This document shows, piece by piece, positions 18,201 to 23,730 of a stretch of 23,730 nt of DNA (position 1 is the stretch's first letter; the number at the start of each line of letters is the position of its first letter). The stretch covers positions 1 to 23,730 of the forward strand of contig JAJZJJ010000001.1 in the NCBI GenBank assembly GCA_021810175.1, given 5' to 3'. The stretch comes from Acidobacteriota bacterium. Lineage in GTDB: Bacteria > Acidobacteriota > Terriglobia > Terriglobales > Acidobacteriaceae. The notes beneath the pieces were generated by a model that was not told the DNA's origin, made no database searches, and was given only the letters and a program-made list of their open reading frames with translations. A program made the position numbers and the translations under genes.

Positions 18201-19535
18201 AACAGCCAGATCCATCTTTCCATCGCCGTTCAAATCCGCCGCGGCAATCCCGCCAAACTGCACGCCCGTCCCGACGCTGACGGAGGAAGACGTAAACGTC
18301 CCGTTCCCATTCCCCAGCAGAATCGTGATCGTTCCATTGGCATTGTCCGGAACCGCAAGATCCGTGATTCCATCTCCGTTGAAATCTCCGGCGGCGATTC
18401 CCGCGGGCGACGATACAGCCGTGGTGGTCGCCACCTGGCTGAAAGTTCCATCTCCCTTGCCCAGATAGACGATCACTGAATTGTTGGTCAGCACCGCCAG
18501 ATCGGCGATCCCATCCCCGTTGAAATCTCCGGTCACCAGCGCTATTGGAGCTTCGCTCAAAGTGATGGTGCTGGAGGTTGGGAAAGTGCCGTCTCCCTTG
18601 CCCAGAAAGATAGTCACAGTCTTTGCATCGATACTTGAGACGGCCAGATCGGGAATACCATCGTCATTGAAGTCAGCCACGACAATTCCCTCCGGGTTCT
18701 GCCCTGTGGCGAGCGTTGCCGAAACAGGATTGAAAGTGCCGTCCCCCTTACCCAGATAGATAGCAACGCTCGATCCGCTTAATCCCGAAGTGAGCGCCAC
18801 ATCCGGTATGCCATCGCCATTGAAATCCGCCGCTGCCATTGCGTTCGAGCCGTTATAGCTCCCGGCAATTGCATTTTCGACGAAACCAAGTCCTGCGGTC
18901 GCTGCGCCCAGGCTCGCGCTGCCCAGACTGGTGCTGCTGTAGCTGGTGTCCGGAAACGTCACCGTCCCCGTAGGTGCCGGCGCCGACGGAGAGTCGACGA
19001 TTCCTGCCACAGTCGCGGTTAGAGTGTAGGGATTTAAACAGCATGTGCTTTGCATCGTCGTCACAGACGGGAACTGTCCCGTAACCGTCAGCGTGGCCAC
19101 GCTGGAGGAACTACCCATCTCCGTATTCGTCCCCAGAAACACCGCCTTATACAGATGGCTGCCGATGCCTGGCCGAAAGATCAGGGTTGCTTTGCCTGCG
19201 CTCGTCAGCTGCGCCAGCCCCAGCCGATGAATGTCCGTGCAGTACGTCGCCGATGCGTCGCAGAATGCCACTTGTCCCGGAGTAACAGCTGCTGCCCCGG
19301 CCTGTACGCTGGCTGTCAGCGTCACCACGGCGCCGGAGGAGACGCTGCTGGCAGCGCTGCCACCGGAAGTCACAGTTATCGTGGTCGCAGTTGCATTCCT
19401 GGCCTGAGCGTGAAGGGCAGAACAAAAAAACGCCGCGGTCAACGCAAGGATTGCCGCACGAACAGAGGCAGAGATAAGAATCCGGCGCAACACATACAGG
19501 CACAAACGGGGCATATTCAACACTTTCAATAGCAT
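12294..19535 (-). CDS. Giant exported repeat protein: Ig-like, FG-GAP, NHL and chitobiase-C-terminal-like domains
   Basis: The 2413-residue protein has a signal peptide (basic, hydrophobic 22-40, cleavage near LHA-Q at 43). An Ig-like domain follows (about 50-153). A second Ig-like domain (about 156-597) is interrupted by seven FG-GAP/VCBS repeats (about 232-545), each with a calcium-type loop such as DFNGDGIPD. Then come two chitobiase C-terminal-like domains (about 600-753), six NHL blades with the NLYIAD motif (760-1112), a third such domain (1122-1195), six more NHL blades (1205-1548), a fourth (1552-1625), and six Ig-like repeats of ~99 residues (1630-2228). The last domain (2232-2413) is Ig-like and is split by a membrane hairpin: helix 2319-2336, RRRRK 2339-2343, helix 2348-2362, Cys2363, then a Gly/Ser linker and final strands. 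No enzyme motif is seen; such architecture suggests surface adhesion or a scaffold. The start at 19535 lacks a good ribosome site; the ATG at residue 8 is an alternative. Confidence 0.88.
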   Translation of the reverse strand: MLLKVLNMPRLCLYVLRRILISASVRAAILALTAAFFCSALHAQARNATATTITVTSGGSAASSVSSGAVVTLTASVQAGAAAVTPGQVAFCDASATYCTDIHRLGLAQLTSAGKATLIFRPGIGSHLYKAVFLGTNTEMGSSSSVATLTVTGQFPSVTTMQSTCCLNPYTLTATVAGIVDSPSAPAPTGTVTFPDTSYSSTSLGSASLGAATAGLGFVENAIAGSYNGSNAMAAADFNGDGIPDVALTSGLSGSSVAIYLGKGDGTFNPVSATLATGQNPEGIVVADFNDDGIPDLAVSSIDAKTVTIFLGKGDGTFPTSSTITLSEAPIALVTGDFNGDGIADLAVLTNNSVIVYLGKGDGTFSQVATTTAVSSPAGIAAGDFNGDGITDLAVPDNANGTITILLGNGNGTFTSSSVSVGTGVQFGGIAAADLNGDGKMDLAVSDYGVNGAGGSILLGNGNGTFQTPQQVSEYISGAVAVADVTGDGIPDLVTGGGLVLLGKGDGTFSAGVPIWSTGSFDSGSVAIADLNGDGVPDIVEPEDTGGFAAALSQPTETATATLNNVTPAGPGPHEVEASYAGDTTFTGSSSGTTNLAVEAATPVLSVSAGTYTTVQSLTITDPSQGATIYYSEYGTVSTAGFVKYSGPISLSLGGQEFVQAYAEGTGYDQSSLVTAAYQLNFPAAPAPQLSLQPGYYSTSAQVSITDPLTNAQIYYTTNGTQPTISSTVYTGQITVPASEDLVVGAIAPGYSMSSPAGGQYFIGSANSSFIYNVAGNGRFGYSGDSGPATFADLNGPMFAVRDSAGNIYIDDTGNNRIRKIAAGTGVITTYAGNGIAGYKGDGGAATSAELNQPTGLALDARGNLYIADSYNAVVREVNAATGVITTVAGGGTGSGSGPATSEALEMPTGVAVDSAGNLYIADEAGNIVWKVSASTGDIAPFAGGNYSAAKLGDGGPATSASLTGPEGVAVDQAGNVYIADTYDNRIRKVAASTGIITTVAGDGYGAGSYTGGYSGDGGPATSAELYFPWSVAVDGSGNLYIADNYNSVVREVAAATGTISTVAGNGAVCGSVGGDGGAATSAALCYPHSVSTDSAGNLLVTDGTDRVLEVTAPGPPPTQRTAAPVFTPGAGSFANAQSVALSDPTPGASIYLRLGGTTASTTPPLYRTPLNVDGSVTLSAVAAAPGYLPSAPVTAAYDVTTPPAVTINAVAGTGQQSNAPSAGNLATSTSMDPVDAITDASGNLYIADPENEVVWKISATSGIATVYAGTLGVYGPDGNGGLATSARLDDPSSLALDKNGNLYISDTNNNEVRVVSAKTGVISAFAGTGQVSSTNGDGGPAAAATLSHPEGIAFDKAGDLYIADTWNHVVRMVSAATGDISTVAGGNIYPAPLGDGGPATAASLSSPAALAFDSQGDLYIADYGRIRRVAAGSGIITTVAGNGINGNSGDGGPALQAEVQASGLVVDAAGDLFLSGGGEVREIPAGDSTIEAFAGSYPAGDVDTGDGGSPSVATFRSTEGLSLGQNGSLYIADQYGYEVRKVSFTRTAATPTFSLSAGSYYGTQMVSILDSTPDATIYYTADGSTPTENSTLYTGPVSVAQSETLQAMAIAGTYRWSSAGSVSYTIHPLTTPTVQLLPSVSSIIVGQPLTVKVTVAGGGSNPTPTGSVTLSSGSYNSGAVSLNAGAATIDVAGDSLAVGSDTLEMTYTPDKASSETYASATASSVIAVQAKSVPTVTLTLSKTSLTVAQGFSVTVTISGNPAPTGTVTLTSGSYSSGAVPLSGGSADISIVAGSLPIGTDTLTATYSPDATSAEIYQSETGTASVIVNPKPVPTIAVVPSSSTVTVAQPLTVAVTVSGSPTPTGTVTLSSGSYTSPTVALSSGAATIDISAGSLAVGTDMLKATYSPDAASSEMYQSGSGTASVIVNSESAPTIVVVPSSGTITVGQSLSVAVTVSGSPTPAGTVTLSSGSYTSPAVALSNGAATIVISAGSLAVGTDTLKATYSPDTASSEIYQSGSGAATVIVHPKSSPVMVVTPSMTSLTTAQSLDVTVTVTGSGVPGPTGSITLSSGSYSAQKTLASGSVSFSLAAGTLSVGSDKLTATYTPDASASPVWTTAAQSAAVTVTQAIGAGSATVTVKTSATNITNKQSVTVAVSVAAAGGQPVPTGSITLTSGSYSATQTLQSGEANFTVQGSALSAGNNTLTVAYSGDADYAAATGTAAVQVSEVVASSGSPAPVSPGGTTTTTVSLSAGSGYSGTMELSCLLTSSPAGAMGLPTCNMKPGSLVFTSGGSGTATLTIFTTTGGSAFLQPARSESGWLGRGAGVLAAVLLLGFPSRRRRKWLSRLALLAVVICAVGAVGCGGGSAAGGGSGGGSSSVTATTPGTYSFTVKGVDSANAGIAVSTTVNVIVQ
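12855..14645 (-). repeat. Six tandem Ig-like coding repeats, ~297-bp period
   Basis: Within the giant gene, six copies of an Ig-like unit lie head to tail. Aligning the conserved Ser-Leu-x-x-Gly turn gives steps of 297, 297, 297, 300 and about 312 bases. The copies at about 13447-13743 and 13744-14040 are nearly identical over long stretches, for example the SSGSYTSP and AGSLAVGTD coding segments. By eye about 80 of 99 residues agree. The outer copies are more diverged. This points to recent unequal recombination in the middle of the array. Confidence 0.85.
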
Positions 19536-20163
19536 CTTGCAGGTGGAGACACAGGAAGTTCTATGCTATTGCCCGCGGGATGGCTGGTCTGCTGTTATTT
19601 CCAGTTAGCCCGGGCTACAGAAAAGAAATCCGTGGTCGCGGAAGCGCCGCAAGTATAGCATGCGATCTGCGAAAGAATCCTGTGGGTTTTTCCTTCACTC
19701 TCCTGATACCGTTGGCATTCACCATTGGAGACTTCCGGCAGGGGTGGGAATAGGTCAGATTGAACCGTTGCTCAGGTTCCGCTGTCGAACTTAGGGTGAA
19801 CTCCGCCGCGCGGGCCAGTTCGCTCGTCGTCCTGCCAATCGACTCTGCAATCGCGGATAGTGCGTCCAGACGGCAGGTGGAGAGTTCAACGAGACGTGAA
19901 GCTGTTCCCGGGTGCGGGCCGTGACGGACTGCTGCCGCGAGTGCGTGGAAACGGGCAGAGGCTCGCCATCCGGGGCGACGCAGCAAGCTAGTCCAGATCA
20001 CCGGCCACCACCGTCAGTCCTGAGCATTTGGGAGGTGGCAATGGAACCGTTGAAGCAGTCATCGATCGACTGGACCTACTCCATTCTTCTGCGACGGTGC
20101 ATCGAGATGGCGGATGTGCACCTACGTCGATCCGCAATCTTCAATACACCGCTCGTGGCGCAT
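19536..20163. other. 628-bp intergenic region between the GH31 gene and the giant gene
   Basis: This region holds the candidate promoter for the giant gene at 19652-19660 and otherwise nothing I can identify. A 128-codon minus-strand open frame at 19615-20001 exists, but it resembles no family I know, has no ribosome site and starts in a region of mixed character. It may be a relic. No terminator is clear after the GH31 stop. Confidence 0.5.
19652..19660 (-). promoter_or_regulatory. Candidate extended -10 promoter of the giant gene
   Basis: On the minus strand TGC is followed directly by TATACT, an extended -10 element, ~115 bases before the start codon of the giant gene. No consensus -35 is present at normal spacing. 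The long leader shows no recognisable riboswitch. Confidence 0.4.
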
Positions 20164-22773
20164 TTAACCTTTGGCCGGCAACGGAACCGTGATGGGCTGG
20201 CCTCTGTAGTGAACGACGACATCCGGATGCTGGTCAGGATTCGGACCCACACCGTGGCCGGGCCGCACCACTTCGATACGGAGAGTGTAAGTTTTCCGCA
20301 TACCTGGGAAGCTGCCTGCCCGTGGGCCGATGACCAGGGTGCGATCACGATCGTTCCAGCGCATGGGAATCATGCTGTACTCACCGTGCTGGTATCCGTA
20401 TCCGTCGCCCGCGTCTTCATAGAGCCGGAAGCTGGCGTTACGCCCGGGATAGATCCGAATCTCCATAGGGTTCTCCGGCTCCGCTGTAGATTGAATCACC
20501 GGGCCGAGCACCAGGATGCTGCCCCGCTTCACAAAAACCGGGATCTGGTCGAGAGGCGCCTGGGCGGTGACGACGTGTCCGCCCTGGAGCGACAGGCCGG
20601 TCCAGAAGTTCGTCCATCCGTCTCCGGCCGGCAGCGTCACCCGCCGGGAAGTGGCATCTTTTCGCGTCACAGGACTGACGAGGAGGGACTTCCCGAACAG
20701 GAACTCGTGACTGACGTTGCGAAGCGCGAGCTGGTGCGGATATTCAAAGGGCAGCGCGTTGATGATCGATCCTCCCTGGCTCGTCACGTCCCGGTCGGTG
20801 GAATAGATGTAGGGCAACAGCCGGTAGCGCAGTTTATCGAACTTCAGAATGGTCTTTTCGGTGGCCGGACCATAGTTCCACATCGCGGTTTTCGATTCCC
20901 AGCCGTGTACGCGGAAAATCGGAGTGAACGTACTGAATTCGAACCAGCGAATGAGGAGCTGATGATACGCCTTTGACGTGTACTGATTGGCAGGCCGGAA
21001 AAATCCGCCGGTGTCGCTGGTCCAGTAAGGGAATCCCGACATGCTGAAACTGAGGGCGTCAGGAATTTGCCGTTTCAGGGTGAGCCAATTCGCCGAAATG
21101 TCTCCCGACCAGGAGATGGTGCCGAGTCGCTGCTGCCCCGCGAACGCGGAGCGCGTGAGAATGGCCACGCGATTGTTGGGATCGGTCGAATGCTGGCCGT
21201 CCGCCACGGCCGTCGTCTCATAGAGAGGATAGGCGTTGCGGACAAAAAGTCCCGGCCCTAAGTAGGTGCTGCTTGTCTTCAGCGGGTCGCCTTCCGGTTC
21301 CGATGCATCGAGCCACCATGCGTCCACGCCATCCTTAAAGAGCCGTTTGTCCATGTCCGCCCAGAACAACTTGTCAGCTCCTGGATTGAACATATCCACC
21401 CAACTCTCGCCGCTGTGGCTTTCTCCCGGTTCGGCGCTCTGGGCGTTGTTGCGCAAGAGGTAATTATTCTTCCTGAACTGCTGGATGACCTGAGTCTCAT
21501 TTCCGAATTTTGCCCATACCGAAATGGCGAAGTGAAGGTGCTCGCGATGCAGTTCGGAGATCATCTGGGCCGGGTGCGGGTAGTATTTCCTGTCGAAACG
21601 CATGGCGTTCCAACCGTACTTGCCCCAGTACTGCCAGTCCTGAACCATCACATCCACGGGGATCTTCTTTGCGCGGAACTCGGAAGCGACCTGAAGAAGT
21701 TGCTTCTGGCTGGAGTAGCGTTCTCTGGACTGCCAGAAACCAAAGGCCCAGCGTGGAAGCAGCGGTACAGCGCCGGTCTCCTCGCGATATTCCGCAACAA
21801 CCTGATTGAGGCTGGGGCCGTACATAAAGTAATAATTGACTCCCTTGCCGGCCTGCGACTGAAACGCCATGGTATTCGAGGGATAGCGGACGGAAAGTTG
21901 TGTTTCCCCGCCCGTCGCAGCATGAACCTGACACGTGGTGTTGGCCTTGAGGCGGATTGTTCCGCCCGCAGCATGAGGCACCCACATGTTCTGAACGTTG
22001 ATCACGGACTTTCCGCAAACGTCCAGTTGAAGCTCTTTGCGGAGATTGCCCTGTAGCAGGAAGCCGTATTCGCCTGCACGTCCCGTGTGGAAGACGCCGT
22101 TGCCGGTGGTGGGATCGATGGAGATATTTCTGGTGGCCGGATTGAAATAGGTGAGGGCGGCGTCGTCCCACAGGAGGCCGTATCCTTTGGTCGAAACCAG
22201 GAATGGGATGGCAATATTTGTGTTCGCCTGGAGAAGCTCGACGGGCATGCTGCGGACATTAAAAGTCCCATCAGCGCGCTGCCCGAGCCCATAGAGCGCT
22301 TCGCCGGGAGACAGTTCAAAGCCCTGTCGCACCTGATAAGTGTGAGCGCCGTCGATGGTTTTCAGCGTCAGCTTCCGTCCATTCGGCTGCTCGGCGAGGA
22401 TCACCTTGCCTGTCGCCGATAAGAAGTGCACGTTCCGCGTGGTCCGGTTGATGGAAACCGTCAGATCGGCGGTCTGAATCCGGACCGTGGAACCGCTCGA
22501 CGAAACCTGAAAATGCGTGCCGCCGCAGGGATGAGTAACGACGGGGACGGACGGGAAATAGAACTTCCTGGTCGGCTCGAAGAAGACGTGGATGACATTT
22601 CTGGCGCAGACATCGACATGCAACACGCCCGACTGCCCCTTCAGCGTGATGCCGTTGGGATCGCGGTGGAAACCTGAAGCGGCCTGTGCGGGCAACGCCG
22701 TCAACAGAACTCCGCAAAAGCACAGGACTAAGGCGAGAATCCACGATTTGAGAAGTGAGCGGCGAATCATCAT
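20164..22773 (-). CDS. Secreted glycoside hydrolase family 31 (alpha-xylosidase/alpha-glucosidase type)
   Basis: From the ATG at 22773 the product is 869 residues with a signal peptide (hydrophobic core about 10-24, cleavage near ALPAQA-A). It has the GH31 N-terminal beta-sandwich (EALYGLGQRADG), a short PA14-like insert (AGEYGFLLQGNL onward), and the (beta/alpha)8 barrel starting PRWAFGFWQSRERYSS. The C-terminal beta domains follow. The nucleophile is Asp489 in WWLDASEPEG and the acid/base Asp558 in WSGDISANW. GH31 enzymes release alpha-linked glucose or xylose with retention; the PA14-like insert and FWQSRERY/QDWQYWG segments favour the alpha-xylosidase (XylS-like) branch acting on xyloglucan oligosaccharides, but specificity is inferred. 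The open frame continues upstream to a GTG at 22944, which would add 57 residues including another hydrophobic stretch. The start is therefore uncertain; a second ATG lies at 22770. None has a strong ribosome site. Confidence 0.9.
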   Translation of the reverse strand: MMIRRSLLKSWILALVLCFCGVLLTALPAQAASGFHRDPNGITLKGQSGVLHVDVCARNVIHVFFEPTRKFYFPSVPVVTHPCGGTHFQVSSSGSTVRIQTADLTVSINRTTRNVHFLSATGKVILAEQPNGRKLTLKTIDGAHTYQVRQGFELSPGEALYGLGQRADGTFNVRSMPVELLQANTNIAIPFLVSTKGYGLLWDDAALTYFNPATRNISIDPTTGNGVFHTGRAGEYGFLLQGNLRKELQLDVCGKSVINVQNMWVPHAAGGTIRLKANTTCQVHAATGGETQLSVRYPSNTMAFQSQAGKGVNYYFMYGPSLNQVVAEYREETGAVPLLPRWAFGFWQSRERYSSQKQLLQVASEFRAKKIPVDVMVQDWQYWGKYGWNAMRFDRKYYPHPAQMISELHREHLHFAISVWAKFGNETQVIQQFRKNNYLLRNNAQSAEPGESHSGESWVDMFNPGADKLFWADMDKRLFKDGVDAWWLDASEPEGDPLKTSSTYLGPGLFVRNAYPLYETTAVADGQHSTDPNNRVAILTRSAFAGQQRLGTISWSGDISANWLTLKRQIPDALSFSMSGFPYWTSDTGGFFRPANQYTSKAYHQLLIRWFEFSTFTPIFRVHGWESKTAMWNYGPATEKTILKFDKLRYRLLPYIYSTDRDVTSQGGSIINALPFEYPHQLALRNVSHEFLFGKSLLVSPVTRKDATSRRVTLPAGDGWTNFWTGLSLQGGHVVTAQAPLDQIPVFVKRGSILVLGPVIQSTAEPENPMEIRIYPGRNASFRLYEDAGDGYGYQHGEYSMIPMRWNDRDRTLVIGPRAGSFPGMRKTYTLRIEVVRPGHGVGPNPDQHPDVVVHYRGQPITVPLPAKG

Positions 22774-22952
22774 TGGATGGATCGCTGCGGCCATAGCTTT
22801 CGACGACTCGCTTCCCGACCGGGCTGCACGAACGTACGCCTCTGCCTTGGCCGTCAAAGCGAAGATCGCTGCAACCAGAAAAAAGGCTAATCGAAGCGAA
22901 CCCGAAAGTAGCTTCGCTGATTTCTTCAGCTGTTGAGTGAGCACGCTCCACT

Positions 22953-23333
22953 TTAATCGCTGCAGAAAGTCTGTGACAATGAAAATCTCTTTCGATAGGC
23001 CTTTTGCGGCTCAATTCTTAATGCCCGAATCATCGGTCCTGCAACAGAAATCAACATCGTCGCCAGCAAACCTCCGACGGATAGGAGTATGACTGCCGGG
23101 CTTCCAGCACTCACACCGAACACAAATGCTTTGAGTGCGCTTTCCACAAAGAAAATGAGAATTACCCCTGATGCAAGGCCGAGCAGCAGGGTCTTGAGGG
23201 CCTGACCGAGGACAAGCCGGACGATAACGGTGCGCCGAGCGCCGAGTGCGGCACGCCGCGCGATTTCGCGCCTGCGGGGGACGACATTGGTTGCTTTGCC
23301 CGCCGACAGGCGCGTGTATCGAGCGACCTCTAT
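22953..23333 (-). pseudogene. C-terminal remnant of an ADOP-type (MacB/FtsX-like) permease
   Basis: Reading the minus strand from 23333, an uninterrupted frame of 126 codons gives VVPRRREIARRAALGARRTV and IVRLVLGQALKTLLLGLASG. It continues through hydrophobic segments (ILIFFV, LLSVGGLLATMLISVAGP) to RALRIEPQKAYR and a stop at 22953. This is the order expected at the end of an FtsX-like permease of the ADOP group: the coupling helix RR-x-EI-x-R-x-ALGA, two membrane helices and the closing ARR-x-x-R-x-x-P. The preceding ~650-700 residues (ABC-type core and periplasmic domains) are missing, and a TAA lies just upstream in frame. It is therefore a 5'-truncated relic. The frame touches the stop of the small ABM-fold gene, marking the breakpoint near 23330. 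A short product from the internal GTG at 23147 is possible but unlikely to function. Confidence 0.75.
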
Positions 23334-23635
23334 TTAAAGTCACCTGTGGTGCGCACCTCCTCGTAGAGGCCAGCAGTAGACGACTCCACGAAAGTGCGCA
23401 GCAGGGCAATCTGCTGCTGTAGGGCCTCACTCTGGTGATACTCCTTCTGTACTTCCGCTGATTCGTACCGGGTTATCCGGATCGCCGACTTGCCATCAGG
23501 GCTTCTGTACAGGCGGCTGCCGATAAGGCCCTTTGGCAGAGTGGCCGACGCGAAGAAGCGTCGATCAGCCTCGAAGAACTCCTCGACTTTGCCGGGTTTG
23601 ATCGAAATGAAATTGATCTGCGTTACGGGATTCAT
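23330..23635 (-). CDS. Antibiotic-biosynthesis-monooxygenase (ABM) fold protein
   Basis: The 101-residue product begins MNPVTQINFISIKPGKVEEF and contains GLIGSRLYRSPDGKSAIRIT and RYESAEVQKEYHQSEALQQQ. This is the beta-alpha-beta-beta-alpha-beta pattern of dimeric alpha/beta-barrel (ABM/YgiN-like) proteins. Members include quinone or polyketide monooxygenases, haem-degrading enzymes and many of unknown role. No residue here tells these apart, so no function is proposed. The open frame runs 23 codons further upstream. The ATG at 23635 is chosen because AGGAG lies seven bases upstream and the family fold begins there. An upstream TTGAA-N8-TTCAA inverted repeat (23656-23673) could be an operator. 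Confidence 0.82.
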   Translation of the reverse strand: MNPVTQINFISIKPGKVEEFFEADRRFFASATLPKGLIGSRLYRSPDGKSAIRITRYESAEVQKEYHQSEALQQQIALLRTFVESSTAGLYEEVRTTGDFK

Positions 23636-23655
23636 GCATTTTCTCCTGGTTGGAT

Positions 23656-23673
23656 TTGAATGATTAAGTTCAA
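23656..23673. repeat. Inverted repeat upstream of the ABM-fold gene
   Basis: TTGAA (23656-23660) and TTCAA (23669-23673) are perfect reverse complements eight bases apart, 20 bases before the start codon of the ABM-fold gene. Many small ABM-family genes are controlled by nearby repressors, so an operator is conceivable, but the arms are only five bases. Confidence 0.3.
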
Positions 23674-23730
23674 GCGAGACGAATCGGGCTGCGTTGCCCG
23701 GCACGTGGAACTCAGCCCCGGGGATTAGAT

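Noticed and set aside
12294..19535. The many regular repeats considered as a CRISPR array or non-coding satellite
   Set aside because: The repeats are in frame within one long open frame, have ~120-300-base periods and encode known protein repeat motifs; there is no short repeat/spacer pattern.
19615..20001. A 128-codon minus-strand open frame in the gap before the giant gene
   Set aside because: No ribosome site, no family resemblance, and it covers the candidate promoter of the giant gene; noted only as a possible relic.
19912..20976. A 354-codon plus-strand open frame opposite the end of the GH31 gene
   Set aside because: Most of it lies antisense to the conserved GH31 C-terminal region, and the product has no recognisable domain.
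11521..23730. A second copy of the tRNA-Gln 3' end (attR) within the window
   Set aside because: Searched by eye for the T-loop and acceptor sequence (GGTTCGAATCCC and neighbours); no convincing second copy was seen.

Overview
The window looks like a chromosomal segment from an Acidobacteriota (class Terriglobia) bacterium. This is inferred from the high G+C content, the permease remnant of the type called ADOP (a MacB/FtsX-like permease expanded in acidobacteria), and a huge exported protein mixing FG-GAP, NHL, chitobiase-C-terminal-like and Ig-like repeats. No database search was possible.

Layout. Bases 1-378 (minus) are the N-terminal end of an APC amino acid permease. Bases 586-4133 (plus) hold yebC with its terminator, a PagL-like lipid A deacylase homologue, ftcD, and an exported protein of unknown function closed by a strong terminator. 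Bases 4379-6256 (minus) hold a small YtxH-like membrane protein and thiC. truB (plus, TTG start) diverges from thiC and ends tail to tail with a tesA-like SGNH hydrolase (minus). That hydrolase diverges from ybbA-ybbP (plus), so the conserved TesA/YbbAP neighbourhood is present. A tRNA-Gln(CTG) with its own sigma-70-like promoter follows at 11521-11594.

The stretch after the tRNA reads like an accessory region. It starts with a frameshifted, truncated tyrosine-recombinase remnant (11835-12180), the usual scar of an element integrated at a tRNA. Next, all on the minus strand, come a 2413-residue exported repeat protein (12294-19535), a 628-bp stretch with only a candidate promoter, a secreted GH31 glycosidase (20164-22773, possibly longer), the last ~126 codons of a decayed ADOP-type permease (22953-23333), and a small antibiotic-biosynthesis-monooxygenase-fold protein.

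The most interesting observations are these. (i) The giant protein carries near its C-terminus a transmembrane hairpin whose second half looks like an internal lipoprotein signal peptide with a lipobox Cys at residue 2363, inserted inside an Ig-like domain. (ii) The same protein appears to carry a seven-bladed FG-GAP propeller inserted in another Ig-like domain. (iii) The TesA homologue has Arg in place of the catalytic His, in an otherwise intact TesA/YbbAP locus. (iv) The PagL homologue keeps the His-x-Ser motif but has Asn where the triad Glu is expected.
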